Positions 52,680-64,000 of a DNA stretch of 64,000 bases are shown one piece after another; positions within the stretch are counted from its first letter, which is position 1, and each line of letters opens with the position of its first letter. The DNA comes from Cryptomeria japonica (lineage: Eukaryota > Streptophyta > Pinopsida > Cupressales > Cupressaceae). The notes beneath the pieces were generated by a model, which was given only the letters and a program-made list of their open reading frames with translations, was not told where the DNA came from and made no database searches. The stretch is from the NCBI RefSeq assembly GCF_030272615.1, contig NC_081414.1, positions 1,551,501 through 1,615,500 on the forward strand, in the 5' to 3' direction. Both the position numbers and the translations under genes were made by a program.

Positions 52680-54329
52680 TCATTCCATGTTTGTCACAAG
52701 ATGACAGAGATGTGATTGAGAGATGTGGGTTGTCCTCTTTATTGGACATGCCTCGGTATATCATTAACCGAGGTTTATTGACAACGTTGGCAGAGAGGTG
52801 GCACATTGATACAAACACCTTTCACTTGGCTATGGGTGAGATGACAGTCACACCAGAGGACTGCTGTCGGATTCTGTGGATTCCTATAGTTGGGGCTGTT
52901 ACCTTATGAGCACACTGAGGAGGGTGGGATAGAGGCTCGTCGCCGCATCTTCCAGGTTGATCAAATTAGTGGGTATGAGATCCCATGGCAGGAGTTTTTG
53001 GATTTTGGTTACGTTCTATTGCCATCTGTATTAGCAGGTTTCATTGGTGGGTTTCTGTGTCCCGATCATAGGTCAAAGGGACTAGCCGTGGGATGGGGAT
53101 TGGTGCTGGAGGATATGGTGACACAGGTTTGTATGGGGGTCCTGTATGTTGGCCCATCTACACAAAGAGCTTCACCAGGTGGTATATCTGGGATACACTA
53201 GTTTATCAGCTGGGGTGACATTGTTACAGGTATGGTCCTGGGAGCATATTCTTGTGTCCAGACCACTTGCAGACAGGGATAGGCCAGGCAGTCGGGCTTA
53301 TGCTTATGGCTATACAGGTGTAGTTGTCTAGCGTAAGTTGGGAAAACTAGAGCATTGGCGGAGGGCACTGTATAATATCAATACGGTCATTTGGAGACCG
53401 TATATGGATTGCGAGGTATGGGCAAAGGACGGGCTAGAGATGCCCTATGTATATATGTTGAGGTTCTTAATTGGGCGGACACCCTTTATTATTGAGCGAT
53501 TTTTGCACAACCGTGCTGAGCAGCAGTATGGTAGACAACAAGGGATGCCACAAGGAGCATATTTATATGCTCGTCGATGACAAGATGTGCTGGAGTGGGG
53601 ACCCACTCTAGATAGCGTAGCAGCAATTGAGGAGTATATGTCGCTAGCAGGATAGATCTGGGATTATGGGGTTGGGGTTGTGGATGCTGGGAGGACAGAG
53701 GAATTTTTAGCGTACTTCGTGGCACATACAGTGGCACGTATATCTGATCTAGTAGAGATGCCGCCTGCTTTTGATGATGATGGGGATGATCAGCCACAGA
53801 GGCGAGGGGGAGCCAGACAGAGAGATGAGGAGGGAGAGGAGATAGGAGAGGGTGGCAGAGATGATGGAGGAGGTGGTGGAGGAGGAGGTAGAGGTGGTTT
53901 TGATAGAGGGCGAGGGGGTGGAGATAGGGGAAGAGGAGATGGAGGAGATAGAGGACGGATCGCTCTTGGTGCTGGTGGGGTTGGTAGGGTAGGCGCGGTG
54001 CTAGCGATGATGGATGGTATAGAGGATGATAGACGACCTACCCAGAGGAGGAGATATGATGTTCTACCTCCACCACCACCTCAAATAGGGACAGGTGTGG
54101 GTGGTACCACTACACAGGTACCCGTTTAGATTAGGGTAACCACCCATCGATAGGATTCATAGATTAGAGCGCTACAGGTCACGGTGCAGGAGCTACAGGC
54201 ACAGGTGTTAGCGCAACAACACTAGATTACGCAGATCATTGCAGTGCGAGATACAAAGAGAGAGCATCAGGGTTGGGCAAAGGACCTTGCTGATAAGTTG
54301 GAGAGAGCGACGACTGGTACCCCAGTTCG
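52680..54329 (+). pseudogene. Plant mobile domain (PMD) protein, main part
   Basis: After a possible splice acceptor (TTATTTTGCAG, 52618-52628) the frame reads CGLSSLLDMPRYIINRGLLT, LAERWHIDTNTFHLAMGEMT and VTPEDCCRIL, the signature N-terminal part of PMD (MAIN-like) proteins. Further parts are LLQVWSWEHILVSRPLADRD, RAYAYGYTGVVV, LGKLEHWRRALYNINTVIW, CEVWAKDGLEMPYVYMLRFL and GRTPFIIERFLHNR. Frameshifts (about 52885, 53145) and stops (53329, 53578, 53654) break it. The tail is acidic then Gly/Arg-rich (GGGRGGFDRGRGGGDRGRGD) with a PPPPPP run. PMD proteins are linked to TE silencing and are often TE-borne. A copia insertion ends this part at 54329. Confidence 0.75.
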
Positions 54330-55863
54330 TGTTAGCATTTGACATTATAACAAACAATGGAAGATTGTTGGCATTTCAATAAGGATATTGAGAAGGTTGT
54401 TGATGATTATGAATATAACTGATTAAAGATATTTACCGTCTTGATATTATTATTTTGTCATTGATGTCAAGAAATTGATTTTTTAATTCAGTATGATGTT
54501 GTCATATCTTGAGAAGTATGATTTGAAGAATATAAAGATGTCGGTAAAAGACACAGAAATAATATGATGAATAAGAGGATGAATAAGGTATTCAATGGGC
54601 AACTATTACCGAGTCAGATAATGATGAGGTCATGATGTTTAGATTGTTTTGACATCATACATATGTTGTAAATTGTAAGGTTAATACTATACTATGTTAC
54701 CGAGCAAAGAACCTAGTCGGTAAACCCTAAGGAACCTAGTCGGTAAACCCTAAGGTTATCGCTATCGGTTAATGAAGGCAGAATGTCTACTGAGTGAAGT
54801 TTAGTATTTACCGAGTTGTAACCGAGCTATAACATAATACATTAAATGGTTACATGCGTTATTTAATGAAGGAAGTTGATGAGCTAGAACTGATTAAATG
54901 ATTGGTATGTCGTAAATAAAGTTTGCTAACGAATCTATAGCAATGGAAGATCGACAGGAAAATCTACAGTTCGGATTGAACCGCAATACCCTAGCACAAG
55001 TTCCAAGAAATGTATGCAAGTTCCTAGGCAGGGTAAAACGTTTTTTAGATCGAAGGATATATTGAACCTGGTCAAAGTTTGAAGATCTGATGGCTATGAT
55101 TGATCATGGGAAATGTGATGAAGTAGATTAAGCGGTTAGCTAATTCTTTATAAATAGGGAATTGTTGATAAACAATATATGCGGGCAAGTGTATGTACAA
55201 GGATGCTACATAGTGATTACCGAGCACAGAAGCTTGAAGACCTGTTTGAATAACAGAGTATAGAAGCCAATCAGATGGACAAGATTAGTTCTATGTCTAG
55301 ATTGTATTGATCAAATAAGAATCTGCTTCAGCATTTTAGATGTAAAGTTGCAGATAGATTTTTATTATTGTTATTTTGTGAAAGTGACAGAAAATCTCTT
55401 AACCGAGTGGACTTAACAGTCTTATTTGTAAAACCCTCTAGCAAGGTGACATTCTGATTGAGTGTTTGAAATCCTTTAACAAGGTCACTTCTAACAAGGT
55501 GAAGATCCTAATAGATCTGAGGGAAATCCCTTAACCGGATCACATCTAGCAATGTGTTTGTAATCTTTCACAGGATTTGCTTTTAACTGAGCATACTCTA
55601 GAAGAGTATATTTCTTAGTGGGTCCGAAATCCCACAGTGGTTTTTCCCTATTTGGGTTTCCACGTTAAATCTGGTGTTATGAGGTTTATGATGTTTATAT
55701 GCTTTTGAGTTTGTATGTTTAGCAGTTTTGGTTATATTACTAAAGTATATGTTATCGAGGTTGAATCTGATGTTTTTATGGAAGATTAAGTTTGTATGAT
55801 TCACCCCCCCTCTCATCTTGTTGGCTATTGGATATGTACTTACATTAAGTATCAGAACTATCA
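54330..55863 (+). repeat. 5' LTR of the copia element (1534 bp)
   Basis: Terminal TGTTAGCATTTGAC and ATCAGAACTATCA. A TATA-like TTTATAAATAGGG lies at 55147-55159. Repeated ACCGAG/CCTAGTCGGTAAACCCTAAG words occur near 54700-54770. Confidence 0.93.
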
Positions 55864-55865
55864 AT

Positions 55866-55877
55866 TGGTATCAGAGC
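55866..55877 (+). promoter_or_regulatory. Primer binding site, tRNA-iMet type
   Basis: TGGTATCAGAGC, an exact match to the plant iMet PBS, two bases after the LTR. Confidence 0.92.
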
Positions 55878-55927
55878 TTTGGACTCCGCAAGAAAAGTTT
55901 AAAGGCACTTGAGTTAAAGATCCAAAG

Positions 55928-58345
55928 ATGTATAAGAGGGATGCATCGAAGCTGAACAAGTCAAGTTTCTCTACATGGCAGAAAAGGATGAAGCTGCACC
56001 TATCAGGAGTTGGAGAATATGCTGTATATTATTTGGAGAATGATTTCATCACACCGAGCACCTATCCATTGACAATGGAAGAGATAAAGGCAAAGAAAGA
56101 ACATATCCAAGCAATGATTGGAATCACATCTGTATTGATTGACTCAGAGTTTAATGATCTAGAAGGCTGCAATGATGCAAAGGCAATGTGGGATAAGCTC
56201 ATATTAGTATATGGAGGAGATGAACATGTTCAAAGAGCAAAAATAGATAGTCTAAGAGGACAACTTGAATCTATGAGGATGAATGAAGGTGAGAACATAA
56301 CTCAGTACTGTACAAGACTAAAGGAGATTGTCAATCAAATCAAAGGAGTAGGTGGAACTATTGAAGAAAAGGATATAACAAGTAAGTTGTTAAGAACCCT
56401 TCTACTGGCTTATGCAATCCGAGTCTCTGCAATCAATGAATTGAGGTCTGTACCTAATATGCTAGTTTCTTTAGATTCTACTATTGGTAAGCTACATGCA
56501 TTTGAGTTAAGTAACTTTGATAACAGTGGATGTTCGGTAAATAAAGTTGAATTTGCATTTAGTTCTTTTCATCTTGATGAATCTAATGATTACAATGAAA
56601 GAAAGTATAAATACTCGGAAGGAGATCACAGTGGAGCAAGTGAAAGATTTCGTAAGAACATGGAAGAAGTACACAAACTATATGAGGAAATCAGAAAGCA
56701 AGAAGAGTTTGAAGCACTATTAGCCAGAAAGTTACCGAGAGGCAAAGGTAAGTATAAAGGAAAACTACCTTTGAAATGTTTCAATTGTGATAAAATAGGA
56801 CATATGGCTTCTACCTGTCCTGACAAAGATTCTACTGAAAAGAGAGATTACCGAGATGATAGACAGAAAGACAATCATTACAAAGGACACCGAGACTTTA
56901 GAAGAAGAGATAGAAAGACATGCTTAATAGTTGATGAGGAATCCAACGATGATAAATTAGATGAAAGTGATACAGAGGAAGTAGTTTATGTGGCTATCAA
57001 AGATAGATCAGATGAAGAAAGGTATGAAGAAAAAGCCGTAATATCTCACACAAATACTAATGATTCTTGGATCATAGATAGTGGATGCTCACATCATATG
57101 ACAGGAGATAAACACAAGTTTGTTATATTAGAAGATTATGATTGAGGCTATGTTAGATTTGGTAATGATGCACCATGTTTGGTGAAAGGTAAAGGATCTA
57201 TAACACTTCTTGACAATGCAAGATGCAATGATGTTTGTTGGGTTGAAGGTTTGAAATACAATTTGTTGAGTGTAGCACAACTAAACAACATATGTTACCG
57301 AATAGAATTTCAGAAAGGAATTGTCAAAGTTCATGACAAGAATGGAAAGTTAGCTGCTATCGGGACACAAAGAGAAGGTAACACATTTCACCTTGACTCA
57401 ACTCGTAACAAGTGTTTGTATGCAAAGATAAATGATACCTGGTTATGGCATAAAATGTTTTGTCATGTAAATTTTGATAATCTGATCAAAATAAGCAAGA
57501 AGCACCGAGTAAGAGGTCTACCAAGTCTTGAAAAACCCGAGAATGCTATGTGCCGAGGATGCCAGATGGGTAAAATGACAAGATCAAGCTTTACAAGTAA
57601 GTCTTACACTTGTAAGGGAATTTTAGATCTTGTGCACACTGATCTTTGTGGTCCTATGAAAGTTCAAAGTTATTATGGTGATAAATATTTCATATTATTT
57701 GTGGATGACTATTCAAGGATGATGTCGGTAATGTTTTTAAAAGATAAATCAGAAGCTTTTCAAATGTTTAAATGGTACAAGGCAAGAGTTGAAAATGAAA
57801 TAGGAAGACAACTGAAATGACTTAGATCAGATAGAGGAGGAGAGTTCACATCTAATGAATTCAACTTATTCTGCAATGATCATGGTATTAAAAGACAAGA
57901 CTCTGCACCGAGAACTCCACAACAAAATGGAATAGCTGAGAGAAGAAACAGATCTATTGTGGATTGTGCTAAAACCCTGATGATTGAAAAGAAAGTGCCA
58001 CAAACATTTTAGAGAGAAGCAATAAGCACAACAATTTACACCCTGAACCGAGTACAATTGAAGAAAAGTACTTTGAAGACACCATATGAAATCTGCTATG
58101 ATAAGAAACCTAATGTAAGTTATTTTAAAATCTTTGGAAGTAGATGCTATGTTCACAAAGATGATAGAAATGACAAGTTTGATTAGAAGAGTGAAGAAGG
58201 AACATTTCTAGGTTATTTTTCTAGAAGCAAAGCATTTAAATGTCTGATCAAATCATCTAACAAAATAGTAGAAAGTGCAAATGTGAAAATTGATGAATGT
58301 GCAGAAAGAAATGATGAAGGAAATTTCAAGGAACCAGAAGACTGA
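55928..58345 (+). pseudogene. Copia gag-protease-integrase
   Basis: One frame starts at ATG 55928 (MYKRDASKLNKSSFSTWQKR), a copia gag with the characteristic helix-rich core. A zinc knuckle CFNCDKIGHMASTC follows near 56778. The protease has WIIDSGCSHHMTGDK (catalytic D-S-G). The integrase has the zinc-binding part (WHKMFCHVNFDNL...CRGCQMGK), then HTDLCGP, FVDDYSR, LRSDRGGEF and PQQNGIAERRN with the D, D and E of the catalytic triad. Stops lie at 57143, 57818, 58010 and 58184; at least two sit where Trp or Cys is expected (QTF-stop-REA). The frame then changes before 58345. Confidence 0.9.
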
Positions 58346-60110
58346 TGAATTTGTCTATGTTCAACCGACAAGTCGCACCGAGAAGACTGTTGAAGAAGAT
58401 GAAGAGAATATCCAGTTACCGAGTGATGAAGAAGATCATACAAAGCCTACCGAGCCTGTATTAGCCAAGTATGTCAGAAGACATCATGCACCAAGTCAGA
58501 TTATAGGAGATAAGGATGATCCAGTGATGACAAGGAACAAACTAAGACAAAACACATGTCTGATATCTGAATTTGAACCGAGAATAGTGAAAGAGGCATT
58601 TAATAGTGAAGATTGGATAAATGCTATGATAGAGGAGATTGATCAAATCAAGAAGAATGACACATGGACACTAATCCCAAGACCGAAGGACAAAAATGTA
58701 ATCGGTATAAAGTGGATTTTCAGAAACAAGCTAAATGAAAAAGGAGAGGTCATTCGAAAGAAAGCAAGACTAGTTTGCAAAGGTTATTCTCAAGAAGAAG
58801 GAATTGATTATGGTGAAACTTTTGCACTTGTTGCTAGACTTGAAGGAGTAAGAACATTGTTGGCATATGCTGCTTTCAAAAACTTCAAGGTATATCAAAT
58901 GGATGTCAAATCTACATTTTTGAATGGAATATTAGAAGAAGAAGTTTTTATCGAACAACCTGAAGGATTTGTTGAAGACAAGAATAAAGATCAAGTATGT
59001 AAATTGAACAAAGCTTTATATGGTTTGAAACAAGCACCTAGAGCATGGTATGAAATATTGCACTCTTATTTGATTAAGATTGGTTTTATAAGGACAAGTG
59101 AGAACATCAATATGTACATGAAGAATGATGAAAATGGAATACTGATCTCAGCCATATTTGTTGATGATATTATATTTTGTGGAAATGACTCTCTATGTAA
59201 GAACTTTGGAAATGAAATGAGCAAAGAATTTGAGATGTCATTAATCAGTGAGGTAAAGTATTTTATAGGTTTACAGATACTGCAAATGAAAAATGAGATT
59301 TTCATTACTCAATCCAAGTACATAAAGGAAATCTTGAAGAAATTTGGAATGGAGGATTCAAAACCAGTAACTACTCCTATGACTACCAACTGTAAATTAT
59401 CAAAGAATGATGAATCTGCATCTCTTGATGAGACACTTTACCGATCCATGATTGGAAAGCTACAATATGTTGTTCACAACAGACTAGACATAGTACATGC
59501 AGTAGGTATAGTTGCAAGATTCTCTGCAGATCCTAAGGAAACACACATGACATCAATCAATAGAATTTTTAGATACTTGAAAGACACAAAGGATTATGGC
59601 TTAGTATATTAGAAAGGAAATTATTTTGATTTAAAAGTTTATAATGATGCTGATTGGGCAGGCAACATTGATGACATAAAAAGCACAAGTGGAGGAGCTT
59701 TCTTTTTAGGAGAAAGACTAGTGAGTTGGCTTAGCAAGAAACAAGGATGTGTTTCACAGTCAATAGCAGAAGCTGAATACGTTGCTGCAACATTGAATTG
59801 TACCAATATTGCATGGATCAAACAATTGTTGGAAGGTATAAATGAGAAAGTTATCGAGCCAGTAACTATATTCTGTGACAATACTAGTGCCATTAACATT
59901 TCAAAAAATCCTATTATGCACTCTAAGACAAAGCACATCTCTATCAAATATCATTATCTTAGAGAAGAAGCTCAAGAGAAGAAAGTGGTGTTGGAGTATG
60001 TTAGCACAAAGGAACAAATAACAGATATCTTCACCAAGCCACTACCAAGGGACGCTTTTGAATATCTCAGAACTAAGTTAGGGGTCCTACCCCTATCTTC
60101 TACTCATTGA
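58290..60110 (+). pseudogene. Copia reverse transcriptase-RNase H
   Basis: The frame, +1 relative to the upstream part, reads the RT domain: [31 protein letters not shown] (usual D-V-K-x-A-F-L-N-G), [18 protein letters not shown] and the catalytic FVDDIIF. A TAG at 59610 falls where Trp or Arg is usual (LVY-stop). RNase H follows in the same frame: YNDADWAG, SKKQGCVSQSIAEAEYVAA, FCDNTSA, HSKTKHISIKYHYLRE and a C-terminus ending LPLSSTH. RT copies the element RNA into DNA; RNase H removes the RNA strand. One stop remains, so this copy is inactive. Confidence 0.93.
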
Positions 60111-60532
60111 CCGAGTTTGGTGAAAGCATCAATCCGATGACTCTATCGAATATCTTTTAGGAGTTGATGCTGACTTACACACTTTAGGATGTTTTCTAAA
60201 GGTGTATAGGAAATATTACAGGAAACAATACAAGATACCATACAGGGAACAGGAATTGAAGACAAAATGCTCTGACCGAGACTGAATTTACACATTACAG
60301 CAGGAATTCACTTCATACATGAAGAAATTATGTTTTAGTTCTTTACTTTTTGGCATTGTTGTCAAAGGGGGAGAAGAGTGATTGAAAAGACTGCAAAAAA
60401 GAGGAGAAGTCTAATGTATGGGGGAGAAGTCTGATGACAACAAGAGAGCATTTCAGCATTTCAGAATCACAGCAATCCAAATCTTTTAAGGTCAAATCAA
60501 TTGGTTTTGCCATCAATGCCAAATGGGGAGAT
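60111..60532 (+). other. Copia 3' untranslated region with polypurine tract
   Basis: GGGGGAGAAGAG (60367-60378) and GGGGGAGAAGTCTGATG (60420 on) are purine-rich. The PPT AAATGGGGAGAT (60521-60532) abuts the 3' LTR. No ORF. Confidence 0.8.
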
Positions 60533-62064
60533 TGTTAGCATTTGGAATTATAACAAACAATGGAAGATTGTTGGCATTTCAATAAGGATATTGAGAAGGT
60601 TGTTGATGATTATGGATATAACTGATTAAGGATGTTTACTGTCTTGATATTATTATTTTGTCATTGATGTCAAGAAATTGATTTTCTAATTCAGTATGAT
60701 GTTGCCATATCTTGAGAAGTATGATTTGAAGAATATAAAGATGTCGGTAAAAGACAGAAAGAATATGATGAATAAGAGGACGGATAAGGTATTCAATGGG
60801 TAACTATTACCGAGTCAGATAATGATGAGGTCATGATGTTTAGATTGTTTTGACATCATACATATGTTGTAAATTGTAAGGTTAATACTATACTATGTTA
60901 TCGAGCAAAGAACCTAGTCGATAAACCCTAAGGAACCTAGTCAGTAAACCCTAAGGTTATCGCTATCGGTTAATGAAGGCAGAATGTCTACCGAGTGAAG
61001 TTTAGTATTTACTGAGTTGTAACCGAGCTATAACAGAATACATTAAATGGTTACATGCGTTATTTAATGAAGGAAGCTGATGAGCTAGAACTGATTAAAT
61101 GATTGGTATGCCATAAATAAAGTTTGCTAATGAATCTATGGCAATGGAAGATCGACAGGAAAATGTACAATTCAGATTGAACCGCAATACCCTAGCACAA
61201 GTTCCAAAAAATGTATGAAAGTTCCTAGGCGGGGTAAAACGTTTTTCAGATCGAAGGATATATTGAACCTGGTCAAAGTTTGAAGATCTGATGGCTATGA
61301 TTGATCATGGGAAATGTGATGAAGGAGATTAAGCGGTTAGCTAATTGTTTATAAATAGGGAACTGTTGATAAACAATGTATACATGCAAGTGTATGCACA
61401 TGGATGCTACATAGTGATTACTGAGCACAGAAGCTTGAAGACCTGTTTGAATCCCAGAGTATAGAAGCCAAGCAGATGGACAAGATTAGTTCTATGTTTA
61501 GATTGTATTGAGCAAATAAGAATCTGCTTCAGCATTTTAGATGTGAAGTTGCAGATAGATTTTTATTACTGTTATTTTGTGAAAGTGACAGAAAATCTCT
61601 TAACTGAGTGGAATTAACAGTCTTAGTTGTAAAACCCTCTGGCAAGGTGACATTCTGATTGAGTGTTTGAAATCCTTTAACAAGGTCACTTCTAACAAGG
61701 TGAAGATCCTAACAGATCTGAGGGAAATCCCTTAACCGAGTCACATCTAGCAATGTGTTTGTAATCTTTAAGAGGATTTGCTTTTAACCGAGCATACTCT
61801 AGAAGAGTATATTTCTTAGTTGGTCCGAAATCCCACAGTGGTTTTTCCCTATTTGGGTTTTCATGTTAAATCTGGTGTTATGAGGTTTATGATTTTTATA
61901 TGCTTTTTAGTTTGTATGTTTAGCAGTTTTGGTTATATTACTGAAGTATATGTTACCGAGGTTGAATCTGATGTTTTTATGGAAGATTAAGTTTGTATGA
62001 TTCACGCCCCCTCTCATCTTGTTGGCTATTGGATCTGTACTTACATTAAGTATCAGAACTATCA
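60533..62064 (+). repeat. 3' LTR of the copia element (1532 bp)
   Basis: TGTTAGCATTTGGA ... ATCAGAACTATCA, near-identical to the 5' LTR and followed by GTTCG. Confidence 0.93.
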
Positions 62065-62316
62065 GTTCGGGACACGCTGAGAGAGATACAGTACTCGGAC
62101 AAGGAGGTTGAGTATTATAGGCGTCTATACGAGGAGGTGGTCCCGCGAGGTTACAAAGCTCCTAGCTATACCGCAGTGGCATCCAGTCTATCCGACCATA
62201 GTCATATGAGGATAGAGAGCAGAGGTGTGCCTGCCCGACGTGATCCACCTGGTGGAGATCCAGACGATGGGACATCTATTGTTAGACCGTCAGCCTCAGG
62301 AGATAGTCATACTTGA
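62065..62316 (+). pseudogene. PMD protein, C-terminal continuation
   Basis: Setting aside the copia element and one GTTCG (7740 bp, divisible by three) the PMD frame continues: DTLREIQYSDKEVEYYRRLY, EEVVPRGYKAPSYTAVASSL, then a polar tail (RRDPPGGDPDDGTSIV) ending at a TGA at 62314-62316. Together with ALQVTVQELQAQVLAQQH before the insertion it forms a short coiled-coil-like tail. Confidence 0.6.
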
Positions 62317-62540
62317 GAGACCTGTCTCTCCACATGTGATTTGTTATTGATGATGATTGATGATATGCATTATGTTTTTGATATGAGATTGATACTTAGA
62401 TAATAATGCTCTTGATTTTGATGATGATGTGAATGTATGATTCATGATGAGATGAGTGAGAATGTGGTGATGCATTAGATTGATTACTTTGATGTATGAG
62501 AGGTATCTTGAAAATGAGATGTATGATAATGATAATGATG

Positions 62541-62690
62541 TGAGACTAATGCAAGATTTAAGAAAATGCAACTAAATGAAAGTTTATAGAATGATATGCA
62601 ACTAAATGCAAAAATGATATGCAACTAAATGCAATATTTAAAATGATATGTAACTAAATGCAAGATTTAAAATGATATGTAACTAAATGA
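62541..62690. repeat. AATGATATG(C/T)AACTAAATGC tandem repeat
   Basis: Five or six units of 22-30 bp, with variable spacers (AAGATTTA, AATATTTA). Confidence 0.85.
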
Positions 62691-62777
62691 TCACTTTAAG
62701 TATGTCATTGTCATTCTTGTTTAGTCACTTGTTTGTGCTTTTTTTTGTTTGTCATCATTGAGATTTTGATATGCTGG

Positions 62778-62915
62778 AAGTTAATACAAGCATCATGGTA
62801 TAATTGAACCATAACGACCTGAGTATGACTTACATGGATGTTTGGTATTGCAAGATGACACAAGCGTCGAGGTATAATTGAACCAAGACGACCTGAGTGT
62901 GGCTTGCGTAAAAAA
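62778..62915. repeat. Two-copy repeat, about 74 bp
   Basis: Copies share (T/A)ACAAGC(A/G)TC(A/G), GGTATAATTGAACCA(T/A), ACGACCTGAGT(A/G)TG and GCTTGC/ACTTAC. Confidence 0.8.
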
Positions 62916-63718
62916 AACAAGAGTTAACCATTTGTATGTGCAAAGTGGAAAATTTCTTCAATGATATGTTTCCAATCATGTCTTGAGACAAATTTGCATC
63001 GTACGAATGATCGCCTCACAGACAAAAAACCAAAAAAATCAGATTCCTTCGTTGCTTCTCTAGCTCAATGCATCCTTGAGTAGCTCAGAAGATCTAATGA
63101 TTCAAAATTAAGATAAAAAATAGTCAAAACTTCATGCCATATGTAAACAAATCATAATTCAGAAAATCATCCATCATGTGTGCAAAGTTGTAGTTGGATA
63201 ATGGTCTTGTTTTTCTAGCCCGATGAGCAGTTTTTGACATTGATTCTCTAGTATGCTGTGATTCTTGTTTGTTGTCGGAATGATGAAAGTGAGAGGAATG
63301 TTGCCCCTAGTCATAGATGTATTGATGTGGATATACACGTTGATCACCAAGCCATGGTGGGATATGAATGAATAACTGTTTTTAGATAATCAAGGACAAT
63401 GACTACGCTAAGTATGCCTAGGATAATGCTGCATGAACAAGTGTGCTGGCGATGGCTATTAGCTGAGACTAGATGGATCAAAGATATGAGTATTGATAGA
63501 TAGAGGAGCCATTTTCTCACAAATAGCGCCCATTGCCAGGTTTTCACTACTTGTTTTATTGCACTTTTTTTGAATTGTTCTTGATTTTTTTGTATTTTTT
63601 TTGTATTTTTTGCTTTTTCCGTGTATTGGATGACTCAAGTGTATAATTTCTTTAGATGGATACTGTTGGTTGGTTCTTCGAGCACATCCCTTTCTGAAGT
63701 TGTTAACTAATATGTGCC

Positions 63719-64000
63719 TTATTCGTAGGCTGAGATGATGACAAAAGGACCCAACTAGTTAGGTTCAAACTTCCCCTTATTTTCTCGATTCTGTTGATTT
63801 CTCAAATTTTCCTTTAGCACGAGATCACCGAATTTAAAAGCCCTTGGGATGACTTTGTAATTATAGCTTCTGCACATTCGCTGCCGATATGCCTTGAGAT
63901 GGTCATAGGCATGTTGTGGTTTTTCATCAAGAAGCTCTAGTTCATGCAACCTGTTTACTTGATATTCCTCATCTGGTATGAGGCCCTTCAAAGATACTCA
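63719..64000 (-). pseudogene. Ty3/gypsy integrase C-terminus (partial at window edge)
   Basis: On the minus strand the frame enters from beyond 64000 and reads NRLHELELLDEKPQHAYDHL, KAYRQRMCRSYNYKVIPRAF and KFGDLVLKENLRNQ, the C-terminal (GPY/F-type) region of gypsy integrase. A TAG at 63757-63755 replaces the Trp of the usual EPN-W-LGP, and LGPFVIISAYE runs on to a TAA at 63721-63719. The rest of pol lies outside the window. It belongs to an element whose 3' end probably lies at 51.0 kb. Confidence 0.8.

Larger units (their letters stand above)
54330..62064 (+). mobile_element. Ty1/copia retrotransposon, structurally complete (7735 bp)
   Basis: LTRs of 1534 and 1532 bp start TGTTAGCATTTG and end ATCAGAACTATCA. 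The element is flanked by an exact GTTCG duplication (54325-54329, 62065-62069). Inside lie a tRNA-Met PBS, gag with a zinc knuckle, protease, integrase, RT and RNase H in copia order, and a PPT. LTR copies are highly similar with scattered substitutions, so insertion was relatively recent. Coding is broken by five stops and one frameshift. It interrupts the PMD gene. Confidence 0.95.
62317..63718. other. 3' non-coding region between PMD and integrase ends
   Basis: Contains the repeats at 62541-62690 and 62778-62915 and a T-rich block (63560-63620). No gene is supported on either strand. Confidence 0.4.

Overview
The window is nuclear DNA of a large-genome seed plant, most likely a gymnosperm; the host is inferred only from style. 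It is almost wall-to-wall, deeply nested retrotransposons with tRNA-Met or TGGCGCC-type primer binding sites, purine-rich tracts and TG...CA termini, plus a few decayed host-gene fragments. There is no operon structure, no bacterial signal, no rRNA gene and no clear functional tRNA gene. Only one uninterrupted coding frame of real size stands out outside the retroelement proteins (4253-4828).

Layout. 1-2743: the tail of an unidentified gene, then the LTR end, PBS and gag N-half of a Ty3/gypsy element. That gag appears to resume at 25958; the 23-kb block between (2744-25957) starts and ends like a long-LTR retrotransposon and is flanked by near-identical 5-mers (GTGAT/GTGAC). Inside it are a LINE 3' end with a trailing ORF (3826-4966), a composite short-LTR element ('element A', 6006-14879, exact TSD AAGAC) whose gag/PBS/LTR block is inverted, a 4.0-kb solo LTR nested in element A (8869-12877, TSD GGTAT) carrying a hairpin array with a period of about 170 bp, and a decayed minus-strand retroelement gene (22684-17232). 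26.4-29.9 kb is gene-poor. 29.9-35.9 kb is a receptor-kinase pseudogene interrupted by 'element B' (30480-35791), a relative of element A with paired 263-bp LTRs. 37.3-41.5 kb is a 3.6-kb minus-strand non-canonical ORF, now broken. 44098-44431 is a tiny TRIM-like element with paired 135-bp LTRs that each contain a tRNA-like Pol III promoter. 46-51 kb holds repeats and a minus-strand LTR. 52.7-54.3 kb is a plant-mobile-domain (PMD) gene split by a structurally complete Ty1/copia element (54330-62064, exact TSD GTTCG); the PMD frame resumes at 62070. The right edge is the C-terminal integrase of a minus-strand Ty3/gypsy element.

How the parts relate. Elements A and B share the start of gag, a PBS of the TTTGGCG(C/T) type, a hairpin (GTCGTC-N4-GACGAC) just before a G-rich polypurine tract, and coiled-coil-like coding remnants before the 3' LTR. 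Neither shows reverse transcriptase, so both look non-autonomous. The PMD gene lies antisense between the integrase end at 63.7 kb and a minus-strand PPT-LTR junction at 51.0 kb, so it may be an antisense accessory ORF of that gypsy element. Many stops replace Gln or Trp codons, a pattern expected from decay of methylated, silenced repeats.
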